Source: Lunularia cruciata (taxonomy: Eukaryota; Streptophyta; Marchantiopsida; Lunulariales; Lunulariaceae). From it: DNA of 64,000 bases. Positions within the stretch are counted from its first letter, which is position 1. Each line of letters opens with the position of its first letter. Shown one piece after another: positions 1-11,174 of the stretch. The notes below the pieces were generated by a model. It did not search any database. It saw only the letters and a list, made by a program, of their open reading frames with translations, and was not told the origin of the DNA. The translations under genes were made by a program, and so were the position numbers. The DNA is taken from contig OX419757.1 in the NCBI GenBank assembly GCA_948567375.1, forward strand, positions 38,006,001 to 38,070,000. The letters run 5' to 3'.

Positions 1-1
1 T

Positions 2-1999
2 TTTGCTCCACAAACTACGAATGGTTACAAGGTGGAGTCCTATCGGGACCCGATCCAAAAAAGTATCATAGGGGCGATGATGGCCATGTTCAAGCCGGAG
101 CAAACAACGTATGTAACCATGCAGCAGGCGGTCTTCTTCCACCAGATGTTTGCAGGAGTACCCGTGAATTGGGCGAAGTGTTTCCATCACCGAACAAGGC
201 AGATGGTAGTGAATTGGCAAATGGGTTTGCTACCGCATTATTTTGCACCATTTGCAGCACATTTCTACTTCGGCCTAAACTTGCTCTCTGAAGACGAACG
301 GCATCATCTGGTCTCCCACATGCACCCTGATTTGAGACGAGAAGCCGACAAGGAGGAGCGACAGTATATGCTTCAGCTGCGGGCGAATGACAAATACTTT
401 GCAAGAACGGGATAGTGGAAGATCAAAGATGCGGCCACTCCAAAGACAAAGAAGCAAAGTAAACCCAAAGAAGCAAAACCATCGGCCATCCAACGCAAGA
501 CTTGGAGGCTGATGTTGAAGACCGCTAATGTTGTGAGAAGAGCATCATCGGGATCGGAGTCTGATGAAGAAACGGAGTCACAAGAAGAAGACTCAAAAGA
601 AGAAGAGCTCACGTTGAAGAGTGGGGAGTCGGGTAGTGAAAGTGAGGGAGAGCCCGAATTCCAGCAATCGGTGGTGGTGAGTGAAGCGGGCGAGGTGATG
701 GTGGAGAACAAGCCAAAACCCAAAGCAAAGAAGGAATATCCCGCGGGGGCGAGTTCAAGAGGCCAAGACGAAGATAGCACTGACACTCTGAAGATACGAA
801 GATCACGACTTTGGATGAAGACACAGGAAAAGACTCCAGACGAAGAAGGCAATGATGAAGAATAAACTTTTGGCGGGATATTATATTTAACGAAGGTGGT
901 CACACCATTGCTGGAGATTTTGAAAGAACATCGGAGAGGAATTCCCCAAGATCGAGTAAAAGGGATGAATGAGCTGCAGGTGGTGAAGCATCTGTTGAAG
1001 GAAGTGAAGGAGCTGCAGGAGCATCAAATCCGAAGAAGTGTGGAAATTGAAGATCTTCGGAGGGAGGAAGACTTGAGGAAGAAAATGCTGAGCGTGTTAC
1101 AAGAGAGTTGTGCAGAAAAGGAGAAGGACCTGCAAAAGCAAGCCGGAGAGTTGAAGGAGCAGGCGATGTGGCTCAGCAAGATGCAGGAGAAAGTGAGTAA
1201 TGTGCGCGTTGAGAATGTCCATTTTAAGGCGATGAACATCGTGATGGAGCAAGAATTGGACAGCTTGAAGAAGAGTGCCGCAGCAAAAGATCAAGCATGG
1301 CAGAGAGAATTGGCGTCAAGGCAAGAAGAAGAAGAGTGTTTGCGAGAACTTGTCAAGAGTGCGGAGCAGCAGAAAGTGCAATATGCAAAGGAGAAGAAGA
1401 TGCTCGCTGCAGAATATGAAGACGAGTTGCAAATGTATCGGGTGGAGTTGAAGGTGGAGCGTTCTCGAGGATACGCATCGGAATCAGTAGGGGACCTTTC
1501 TGGGAGATTACGAGCAATTCTAAGCACGGAGGCTGAAGGAAGATTGGAACAAGCTCGTCTGCATAAGTTGAAGTTACTTGTGCAGGAGACTCGGAAGCGA
1601 AGAGCTAAGGATGTGGACATGAACACATTGCTGATTTGGTTGAGAGAGCGAGTAGACAGGAAAATGTTAGATGTAGAGAATAATGTTAGTCTTAGATTGG
1701 ATTTAGTCAATTCGGAATTGGAGAAGATTCGGAATAGTGTGACAGTGGGGAAGAAACCCGATGTCGTAGATGTAGGAACTCAAGCATCATCGGACTTGAG
1801 AATTGATACATTAGAGAAGAGTGGGTCAAGAGATAAGAGTGTAGATGGATTACCCATGAGCTCAATTGTAGTCCCTAGTGTAGAAGTTGTAGAATTAATG
1901 AAGAAATTAGTAGAATCAGTCATACCCGAAGAAGGAGAAGTAGTAAGAAGATCATCGGGTTTGGAAGGCGATGATGAGGTAGACATCGGATCGGGATAG
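2..1999 (+). pseudogene. Uncharacterised coiled-coil protein, 5'-truncated by window edge, two in-frame stops
   Basis: One reading frame runs from the left edge to a TAG at 1997-1999, about 665 codons, interrupted only by TAG at 413-415 and TAA at 863-865. Frame and style continue unchanged across both stops, so this is one protein. The visible part starts with a roughly 130-residue globular region (NGYKV near 26-34, later VNWAKCFHHR and HFYFGLNLLSEDE). A Lys/Pro- and Glu/Ser-rich acidic linker follows (about 430-865), then a long Glu/Lys/Gln-rich coiled coil (about 960-1480), then a Val/Glu-rich tail. I do not recognise a named family. A decayed homologue lies on the minus strand at about 28891-32020. 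The gene stops about 58 bp before an LTR-like block, so it may be the last ORF of a retroelement whose body lies off the left edge. The stops may be disabling mutations or readthrough sites; the former is likelier. Confidence 0.6.
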
Positions 2000-2057
2000 A
2001 AGTCAATTTTGAGATAAGAAGGAGCAGATATGAAGAGATAGATTATTGATAGGGATC

Positions 2058-2797
2058 TGTAGGTAGGAAAGGATGTTAGGAAGCGGTGCTAGATAGGCAA
2101 ATCTGCCATTTGCTTCAGTATTTAAGTGAAGCATTCGCAGTACGATGTTATTCAGTATTCACTTTTTTGAAGATAGATAAAGCAAAGTGTTGTTTTCAGT
2201 ACTCGTCGCTTAAGCTTAATTCCGATTGTCAATTTCGTGTTTGTGTTTGTGAGTGTGTGGAGAATTCCAAAGAGCAAGTCAATGTGTCTGGGGATGTTGG
2301 AATCTACAGCCTTGATCTTCATTTTGTGTGTTTGATCTTGAGTGAAGTGCATCGGAGCAATGCCTTGACAGATTTGAGAGGAATTGTAGTGTTGGTAGTA
2401 TTTTGCATTTGTGAGTGCAGTGCGAAGTTGATGTGAAGCAATTTTGATCAAGGAAGTTGTGCCTTCAGTGGAGGGGTGGAACACAATTCTGAGTCGAAAT
2501 TGTTCTTTGCAGTGAAGTGCCGTCTTTGGGAGAATTTGAATCATCACAATCAAGAATTGTTTGGACAAAATTGACTATGTTGTGATTATATGTGTGTATT
2601 CGTGACAAGTTGTCAAGATTGTGAGCTTGTTACTCTCTTTTGGGTGTAGTTTCTACCTGAGAGATTAAAGAAGCCATCAAGAAGAACTGCAATTGTGACT
2701 TTTGACTTTGTATTTGACCAATTCTGGGTAGTATCTCTACAAGAACGAACTTTACTGACCCGATTATCGCAAAAGTGATATTTGCCGGGCTGTCACA
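2058..2797 (+). repeat. LTR-like repeat (family 2)
   Basis: The last 484 bp (2314-2797) recur at 17453-17932 with scattered differences, including the same end in GTCACA. If the block starts at the TGT at 2058 it has TG...CA ends and about 740 bp, the size of a plant LTR. A TATTTAAG motif lies near 2118. The right edge is well supported by the second copy. The left edge is a guess, because the second copy is truncated there. No convincing tRNA primer site follows at 2798, which suits a 3' LTR better than a 5' LTR. Confidence 0.5.
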
Positions 2798-3892
2798 GCC
2801 ACTCAATGGGCTGATCCAATGGATACCATGTTAGTTCATGCCTACATAACAAGAAACCAACATGAAGCTCTCCCCAAAGAGAAACAAAGGAGAGAAGACA
2901 TAAAGCTTGGGGATGAGAGATCAACTCAAAAGTGACAGTTGAGAGGAGATAGACTTTGTAAAGAGAGTACTCCCCAATGACAAAGAGTGGTACCTTCACA
3001 GGAGGAGGTCATGGAGGATACCTTACCTTCTGATTCTGAAAAATCAGTGAAGGGAAAGGAGAAGGAGAAGGGTAAACCACCCACTTATAAGCTTCAATCA
3101 GATATTGAAGCGGCGACTGATCAAAAGGACTACTAGAAGAGGGAGTACTCACCGCTAAGGTAGAGTTTACTCTTTGGGAGATTCTTGAGATTGCCAAGAA
3201 GGAGTTTCATGATGTAATCATAGACCATCAAGTGCAAGTGGTAGTTGACAAGAGAATTTGCTCTATCAAACACTCTTGATACTACGGTAACAAAAGAAGA
3301 AGAGTTAGAGCTTGCTTGATGTTGCAACAACCGTAAAGTCAGATTTGTAGATGATGAGGGTGATGATGGTGAGATCTCTAGTCACAATACTAGAGGACAT
3401 TGAGCCAAATCTACCACTAAAACCCTAGTCAAGATTGGTAGCAGGACAGATCCTATGGTTGCTCTTATCCATCACGGATCAGAAATCAACATTGTTTCCA
3501 AGGAGCTCTACAAGCGAGGGAAATGGCCAATTGATACAGAACATGGTAGCATGATCAGGGTAGCAAATAATGCCAAGGGAGAGCTCTATGGTGCCTACCC
3601 AAATGTGAGGATGAAGGTTGGAGATGTAGTCACCAAATAAAATTTCTTTGTTTAAGAGACTACATCATACTCGGTGATCCTTGGGCAACCGTTCATTACA
3701 ACGGTGAGGATGGAGACCAAACTTCGTGATGATGGTTCTATCTATGCTCAAATCAGAAGCCAAGATGGCAAGAAGGTAGTGCAATTCCTCACTGTACCTG
3801 CAAACCATGAGCACAACAGGGATTACTTGAGGAGTGGTTCTCTACCAAAAGTGACGGTGGAGTTCAAGGATTTTCTCCAACTACCACTATAG
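2798..3892 (+). pseudogene. Element A gag C-terminus and aspartic protease, broken
   Basis: Gag-like text (PPTYKLQSDIEAATD near 3079-3123) is broken by stops. A protease segment begins near 3430. The catalytic region reads ALIHHGSEIN, with the usual Asp of D-x-G-S replaced by His at this spot, so the enzyme would be dead even without frame breaks. It continues through YKRGKWPIDTEHG and, after a stop at 3638-3640, LGQPFITTVRMETK. The protein would cleave the element's own polyprotein. Decay is advanced. Confidence 0.7.
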
Positions 3893-4400
3893 GGTGAGAA
3901 TATGTTGGAACATTAGAGAAGGTGCTCTTGCTTCAGATAGGAAGTACCTTATGTATAGGAGTGATGAGATTTTCTTAGAGTGAGTTTAGTGTGTACACAC
4001 AACTTGCAAATTTGCACAAATGGGAGCGGAAAGTTGTGCAAGAACAAGAAAAAGAGCTAAAAAGAGTGGGGTTGATTGATGGAAATGACACCATATCAGG
4101 GGTGTACATGGAGATAGGGATGGAGGATCCTCTAGGAGAGCTTGAGGAGATGGATCTTGAGCACAAGCATGAGGATTAGGTGATGTAAATACACTCAAGG
4201 AGCTATTCAGCGATGGAGTCTTTTTTTGGTTCTAAGGCTAGGGTGGAAACCACATACAAGAGTGTGGAGAAAAAGGTCAGGGCTGTGGCTGAACCTCTTC
4301 CAAGTGACTCTGATCAGCATGAAAAACTTGCTCAAAAGCAAAAGAGCTTAAGGATCCAAATTAGATAGGTCACAAGTTCACCAAAGCTACACGCAAGGAG

Positions 4401-5990
4401 TTGACGGTTGGTTCATCAGATTTTCTTCTACCAACGGAAGAGAAAAGGTTTCAAGAAATGTTGAGTTGCCATAGGAAAGATTTCTCCTTTGAGCTTTCTG
4501 AAATTGGCTGTGTAGATCCAATTGTGGTGGCTCCGATGATCATTTTTATGGTTCCACATGCACCTTGGGACTTGAGACCCATTCTGGTACCTAGAGCCTA
4601 CATACCAAAATTGATGGATCTCTTGAAGGAGAAAACTGATGCAAAGATCCTAGAGCCATCATTTGCGCCTTATTCTAGTCTCTAGTTTACAGTGCCTAAG
4701 AAGAATGGAGCATTGAGGTTGATTCAAGACATGCAACCGGTGAATTGAGTGACAATCAGAAACACACAGATAGGGCCAATTGTTGGAGAATTTGTGGAAG
4801 CATTTGATGGTAGAGCAATATATTTGTTGGGAGATCTACACTTTGGTTATGACCAGTTCCAACTTGCTGAAGAGAGTAGAGATATTACCACAATGAGGAC
4901 GCCCTTGGGATTGATGAGGATGTGCATGTTGCCACAAGGAGCAACAAATTATGTTGCACATATCATGAACGGGATGAATAAGGTTGTTAGGGATTTCATT
5001 CTGGAGAAGACAATGCCTTTTATGGATGATATTCCATAAAAGGGTGTATAGAAGAAGAGAAGGATGAAGTATTGGATCAGAGAGGGTGCTGCAAGTTTCT
5101 ATCTGATCACATTTCAGACTTTGATCAAAATCCTATCACGGCTTGAGGAGGTTCATTTGACATTATTGGGTGCTAAATCCAGGTTTGGTGTTGAAGAGGT
5201 CATTGTTGGGCATTTATATGGATGGTTTGGTTGCAAACCTGATCCAAGCAAGGTGAATACAATTCAGCAAATGAAGGACATATGCAACTCACCAACAGAA
5301 GTAAGGAGATTCTTGGGAACTTGCGTGTTTTATATTGTATGGATTCCGCACTTTGCCCACAAAGCAGATCCTCTCTATAGTTTATTATGGAAAGGTCAGA
5401 AATTTAGGTGGGAGGAGAGACACACAAAAGCGGTTCAGAAGCTGAAACAACTGCTGTCCTCTCCACTTATACTACGATGGATCAGCTATGAGAAAAAAAA
5501 GCCCGTAATACTCACGGTTGATACTAGTCTCGTAGCTATCGGTTGGGGGGTAGGGCAAGATGATGAAAAGGGGAACCGATACGCTATACATTTTGGGGCA
5601 AAGGTCCTGAGTGAACGCCAAAGAGTCTACCCTCAGGTTAAACAGAGCTATGGGGAGTGCTTACAATGATGAAATCTGAGAAGGACTACCTGATTGGTGC
5701 ACCGGTTATAATGGAGATGGATTTTTTGCCACTATTGGGGATAATTACAAATTGTAATTCCCCGGACATTGCAATGCTCAAGTGGATAGCATATATCAAG
5801 TCCTTGAATCCTGAGTTTCAACACATAGCATGCAAGGATAATCCAGTAGTGGATATGTTATCTTGGGCTGAGTATCAAGATGAGGAGTTGATGATTGACA
5901 ACACCAAAGCTATAGGTACTACCTTCTTTTCAAGGGCTCAAGTAGGAGAGTATGAGCATCCCAAGTTCTTCATGGAGGAGCTCTATGAAG
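4401..5990 (+). pseudogene. Element A reverse transcriptase and RNase H, broken
   Basis: The N-terminal RT motif VPKKNGALRLIQDMQPVN lies near 4690-4745. Fingers/palm text follows (YLLGDLHFGYDQFQLAEESR, then TPLGLMRMCMLPQGATN). The catalytic box reads PFMDDIP at about 5016-5036, ended by a stop. The thumb and connection follow in 5064-5669 (RRFLGTCVFYIVWIPHFAHKA), then an RNase H-like stretch (VILTVDTSLVAIGWG) and its tail after a frame change at about 5657. At least three frame breaks are visible, so this copy cannot make active enzyme. Confidence 0.75.
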
Positions 5991-5998
5991 GATAATGG

Positions 5999-7440
5999 TT
6001 GGATATTGGGCATTACCATAGCTCCTTGACCAAGCAACCAGAATGGAATGACACTTGGTACAAACAATTGAGGCAAAAAGCATACAACTACCTTTTGGAA
6101 GGGACTTATTTGTGGAAGAAAGCTAGACGGAGTGGCAAGCCTCCACAACGAGTTGTGTGCAAGGAGGAAAAAAGGGAGCTGTTGATCAGAGAATTCTATG
6201 AGAGCTTGAGTGCTAGACATAGGGATATTTATGCTACCTTTACCAAACTGAAGGAGAGGTATTGGTGGCGTAATATGTACATAGATCTAGTTTGGTTTGT
6301 GGAGATGTGTAAAATCTGCCAAACATACTCAGATATTCAACATAGAGATGGGTTGCATCCTACCTATCCGTTTGCAATGCATTTCAAGTGGATGTGGATA
6401 TAGTTACTATGTTGGTTGAGATATGGCAGATGCAGTATTTGGTTTTGGCACGGGAGGATTTGTCTAACCAGGTGGAAGGATGAGCCTTGAGGACCAAAGC
6501 CGACAAGGGAATTTGCAGATTTCTGTTGGAGGATGGAGTTTGTAGATATGGGTGTGTGAGAAAAATTACAATGGATCAAGGAGAGCTGAATACACAAGAA
6601 GCCAAGGCTTTCTTTGAGAGGTGTGGAGTCAAATTGGCTCTTATGACTGCTTACAACTCGGAGGGAAATGCCACGAGTGAACAAGGTCATCCGCCCATTG
6701 TGAAATCCATTGTGAAAGCATGCCAAGGGAGAGTGAATGAGTGGCCAAGGCTCTTACATTTTGCTCTATGGGCAGATCACACCACTCATAGTCCAGTTTC
6801 TGGTTATTGGCCCAAAGAGTTGATACATGAGCACAAACTGATTATGCCAATTGAGGAGAAAATACTCACTTGGAGTGTCCTACCTTGGGAAGATCACATA
6901 TCTAGGGAAGAGCTTCTAGAACTCAAGATTTCTCAATTGGAGAAAAGGCCAGAGGATGTTGAATTGGCAATTGAGAGGCTTAAGAAAGTGCACCTTGGGA
7001 GCAAGGACATATTTGACAAATGCCACCGCTTGAGGCCAAGAGATGTTTGAGAAGGAGCTTTGGTACTAGTTTAGATAACCAGCATAGTGCTATGAGAAAA
7101 TTCTCAAAGTATTGGTTTGGACCGTATGTGGTTGTTAGTGTTGGATAATGCCGCTTACTCTCTTTGAGAGTTGGATGGATGCAAACTCAAGGTTCCAATT
7201 GCTGGCAAGCGTGCCAAGCTCTTCAAACATCAAGAAGGAAGTTGGAGCACGGATGAATTCAATAAAGAGTTGGATCTCTTTAGTTCCAAGATGAACATCT
7301 ACTATTGGAGGATGACGAGTCTCATCAATCAGATGAAGAGGAGGTATGACTTTGACTACAATGTATGGTGTCATCAGTTGGTGCATACCAGAGGATGCAC
7401 AGGTTTAGAGGGGGTGGATGTCATGTTGTGGTTTGCATAG
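5999..7440 (+). pseudogene. Element A integrase and C-terminal domain, broken
   Basis: The zinc-binding N-terminus is partly preserved (SARHRDIYATFTKLKERYWW then CKICQ at about 6207-6325). A frame break near 6403 separates it from the catalytic core. The core shows TMDQGELNTQEAKAFF and, further on, TAYNSEGNATSE, where D and E catalytic positions can be placed. A further break after 7050 precedes the C-terminal domain (ELDGCKLKVPIAGKRAKLF near 7170-7230). The order and spacing match Ty3 integrases. Confidence 0.7.
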
Positions 7441-9622
7441 CTCGTAAAAAAGTGACTTATCATAGTTTATCTCCACATTAGTGGGTAGGTTGTATGCTAG
7501 ATCCGATGGATGAGATGCTACCATGTGAGCAATCTATGTGCATGTATGTGATTGGCCATGTGGGTTACAATCTTATCATGTTTGAGTGCTCTAATGAATA
7601 TATATGAGTGCAAGTGGAGAGACGGAGGTGTGTTTTAGTTGGAGAGTCTCGAGAGGGAGGAAGATGTTGAGAGTGAGGGTTGTAGCAATGCACAAGCGAT
7701 AGAACATCAGAGGAAGCATTTGAGCATGAGATCTCTCATGCTCTTGATCTGCCATTCCCAAATCCTTTTCTAATCAGGCTTCACATTTTGCACCATGATA
7801 TCTTACGTGATTGGTTGGTGGTATATTTTGGGGCGGTATTTGTGGAGTCGGTGATGGAAAACCCGGATCCTATCTTCCTTCTTGTGCTTACTTATGATCA
7901 AATTTGGGACTTGACATTATATGTGCTTCTATCATTGAAAAATGCCTAAATTTTTGCTCATAAGCCTCAAGGTGGAGTTGTGTGGTCCATTTGTCAAAAA
8001 GTAAAAGATGTGCAAGAGGACAAATGTGCAAGAGATTGGGTCCCAAGAGAGGAGTCTGAAGTTTTTCAAGTCTTGATAGAGTTTGGGAGGGCCATTTGAG
8101 GATTGAAGCCCATGGTTGGAAAGGGGAGATAACATGCTACAATCAAACAATAGAAATCACAAGATTTGAGCTGATTCTAGGAGGGATATGATCAATTGAA
8201 TCAAGGAGGGGTAAAATTCATACCCAATAGTACAAAGTAGACAATTGAGAGAGCTTCTTGACACATTTTTACTATTTGTCAATGGGATTTGAGAGTAAAA
8301 AAAGTGCTTACAGTATTCACAATAATAAATTTAAGTTTTGGTCAATTTCAAACCAGATCTTGTTGATTGAAGTTGAAGCTCTTGAGATATAAGGTGATGG
8401 AGGAGAGCTAGAGATCAAGTTTAGATTTTTGGTCACTCCCCAAGTTGTGCTTTGAGATACCTTATGAAAATTTCTAATCTTACTTTTGGTTAGTGTTTGC
8501 ACTTTTGTGCAAAGATATCATGTGAATTCTTCAAATAGAGAATTCAAGGTCTTGGATCAAGTACACCTACGTCTGTAGAGCTCACAAGTTAGCTCAACTC
8601 AAAAATTGATCCATATCTAGAGATAGGGGTTGGATTAGGCCATCAAATTTTTCAAAGTATTAAACAAGAACACAAGCAACTACCATGGAGAATTTAGTTG
8701 GATTTTGATTCATGAAGAGTGAGATCTGATGCAACAAGTTTTAATAAAAAAACTATCATAAGCTCGGAGGAACATTTCTTTCTTCAATCCTAATTGAATA
8801 TCAATTCTTTGACTTTTATGACTATAATTGAGAGTTTAGATTTCCAGAGTGTTTTTTGAGGATTGAATGTACATCTGATTTAGAAATCAGTGGAAAGTTG
8901 GCAAGAACCACTGGCAAAACTCTAAAAAAGGGATTTTGAAATTAGGGTGAAAGTTGTGGAACATTTGGCCAACTTTGAGAGCTTGTCAAGGGAGCTGTAG
9001 TGATCTGATTGAGACTTATTTTATGTCATTGGAAAGCTTATCTCACAGGCTTTCCATTTAATTCTAGAAATCTTGAATTGAAGCTACGCAAAGAATATTA
9101 TGGTTATATGTGTTGCATAGATTTTTCCCCATCAAGAATACATAAGAATTCTCCACTTATAGTAGAAAATTGTTGAGATTTGAAGTTCAGATTGGAGGAG
9201 GCTTGGAGTACAAGTTGAAATGAGTTTGATGATAGAGCAAGAAGGCTCTGAAGCTCTTTTATGACAAAAAGCATAGAGAGTTGTTGCCGTATTCTTATGA
9301 TTGGATCTTCTGTATGCTTGTATGCCTATTTGTATGCCCATTGGGTTTGGATTGGTGTGCCGGCATTGTGCTTAGGTTATTTCATTCTAGGAGTGCTATG
9401 TTTTTCTCCTTGGTAATGTTGGAGGTGATGACTAGCAGACCACGAGTGCATGTTTTGATGATATGTTAGGTTTCACGTCACTACACTTCCTCATAGCAAA
9501 AATACTAGTTATGAGAGAGGAGGGTTCTAGCAGTTAGGTAATGCGTGTGTTTAGACAAGTAGTTACGGGTTTACCTATAGCCTCTGATCTGAAGTCTTCA
9601 TAGCTAGACACCCTATGTGTTC
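7441..9622. other. Intergenic remnant, no gene recognised
   Basis: AT-rich sequence with only short reading frames lacking recognisable motifs. It may contain the lost 3' non-coding part of element A, but no LTR copy matches it within the window. Confidence 0.5.
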
Positions 9623-10047
9623 TATAACACCCATTTGTGCATGTGTGTGGTATTGTGATATTTAGCTTGGTATTACAAGTACTTAAGAGATATTATTTAT
9701 ATAGAGATAAAGGATGGTTCTATATTAGTCATGGTTAGCTAAAGTTAGTCATAGCTAAGATAGATGGGACATTACTTTAGAGGAAGTAGAAAAGATGAGC
9801 ACCACTATTTTGGATTTTAGTGTGTTGACTTGGTATTATTCCTAAGTGTTTGGCTTTGGGGAAAGAGTTGAGAACTCTTGGGCCCGCAAGCCTTTTTGTT
9901 TTGGATTCTTCTTTAGTCCAAGGATAGCCCATGTGAAGGAATCCTTGACTTAGTGGTTGGGTCAAGATAAGACCACATGCTTAGGGGAATATGTCCATGT
10001 GAATGGATATTCCTTTCTACTTTGTAACTTTACTTGACTTTTAGTCT

Positions 10048-10063
10048 AGTAACTTGAGTTACT
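10048..10063. promoter_or_regulatory. Inverted-repeat motif in LTR U3
   Basis: AGTAACTTGAGTTACT is two perfect inverted 7-mers separated by 2 bp, 40 bp upstream of the TATA box. It is kept in the 3' LTR and the solo LTR at 56426, and has one change in the solo LTR at 23076. A further AGTAACT follows about 20 bp downstream. It looks like a dimer-binding site; the factor is unknown. Confidence 0.35.
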
Positions 10064-10102
10064 ACGGTAATTAGTAACTTTGGTACGTAACTATTTCACA
10101 AG

Positions 10103-10110
10103 TATATAAA
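10103..10110 (+). promoter_or_regulatory. TATA box of element B LTR promoter
   Basis: TATATAAA lies about 200 bp before the LTR end in all four LTR copies, in the usual place for an LTR promoter. Transcription would start about 30 bp downstream. Confidence 0.6.
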
Positions 10111-10318
10111 CAAGGGGTGAGGAGGTACTCAGCATCTTTTCATTTGCAGCTATCTCTCTCTCATTGAGTTCTCTAGTGAGCAATGTCTTGAGCCTTGGAG
10201 TGTTAGCCTTGGAGGAGTATGATGGAGTTCGGGTTCCTTGCCTTCTTAGTCCATGGTGTGCTACCATAATAGCCATCAGAGGTTCATCCTGAGTGAGAGA
10301 CAGGCCGGCTCACATTTT

Positions 10319-10337
10319 TGGTTCCGTTGTCGGGACC
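10319..10337 (+). other. Primer-binding site, tRNA-Asp-like
   Basis: TGGTTCCGTTGTCGGGACC starts 4 bp after the LTR. It resembles the complement of the plant tRNA-Asp 3' end (TGGCGCCGTTGCCGGGAAC, quoted from memory) at about 15 of 19 positions. Athila/Tat-type elements typically use this tRNA. Confidence 0.6.
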
Positions 10338-11174
10338 TCTCTAGAAGGCAAGGTAATGTTCCACGTCCAATTCTACATTATGCAGAAGGAGGCTATGAGA
10401 GCTCACTTGGAGAGAACATTAGGAGAGGAGAGGGCTGAACTTATGTTAGAGAACCAAGATCCATTTGTATACCCTATAGTTCATTATGATGTCTTTGAGG
10501 TGATTTTGTACATCTTGTACACATGAGAGGAATTGGAGAGATTGTGTGAGGTGGATTGCAGATTTTGGAGATTAAGGTGATTTTTGGGCAAAATCTCAAG
10601 TTTAACATCTGGACTTGAGATTTCTACACATGATAGCTTGGGTTATCTTTCAATTATCACACTTAAAATTATTGTGAGAGCTTTTATGCGCACTGGGCTA
10701 GAATTTTTGAAAGTTGATAGGGTAAAGTGCTCCCGCAACTGCATGCTCTCTGGAAAATTGTACAGAGTCTGCCACTTCTTCAATTTTCAGTGAATTATCC
10801 TGAAAATTTCCAAGAAAATTTAGTGCATTGTATCCTACCTGCTGCCACAAAAATTAGAGAAAGATCGTTTTTGCGCAGGGAGTAATGAGTTTTTGAAGTG
10901 AGGGGGGTGGTTTTCAGACCAAATCTGAAATATGGGTGCTGAATAGAAAGGTGTCTAGGCCAAATGGCTTGATGAAAAGATTTGAAATTTTGCACGGAGG
11001 GACACCCTGGAGTTGTAATCAAGTGTGAAAAATTTCAGAGGACTGTGACATACTGATTGGGAGATTTGAGTGACATTGTGAGGAAGGGTCAATTCTGTAG
11101 AGTGGAGATCTCATGCATGAGAAGTTTGAGATCAACAAAAAGCATGTTTGAGTGTTTAGATTCATCTTGGGAAC
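10338..11174 (+). other. Element B leader region
   Basis: Mostly non-coding leader between primer site and first ORF. A short frame (about 10380-10526) encodes a peptide with LENQDPFVYP and YILY. A similar peptide (LEQPEPFVFP, YILY) lies just after the zinc-knuckle ORF at about 11735-11812. These may be remnants of a duplicated small coding unit or of a longer ORF. Confidence 0.35.

Larger units (their letters stand above)
2798..7440 (+). mobile_element. Element A: decayed Ty3/gypsy retrotransposon body
   Basis: Fragments of gag, aspartic protease, reverse transcriptase, RNase H and integrase follow in Ty3 order (PR-RT-RH-IN), broken by many stops and frameshifts. The protease has LIHHGSEIN and the signature LGQPFITTVRME. 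These belong to a Ty3 group distinct from the chromovirus and Athila/Tat types elsewhere in this window; to my knowledge similar proteins occur in early land plants and fungi. No LTR pair was found, so both boundaries are provisional. The left edge abuts the family-2 LTR-like block. Confidence 0.8.
9623..10314 (+). repeat. Element B 5' LTR
   Basis: 692 bp from TATAACACCC to GGCTCACA, nearly identical to the 3' LTR (16760-17452). The expected TGTAACACCC start has mutated to TATAACACCC. It contains a TATA box, and the transcript leader begins in its last 180 bp. Confidence 0.9.
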
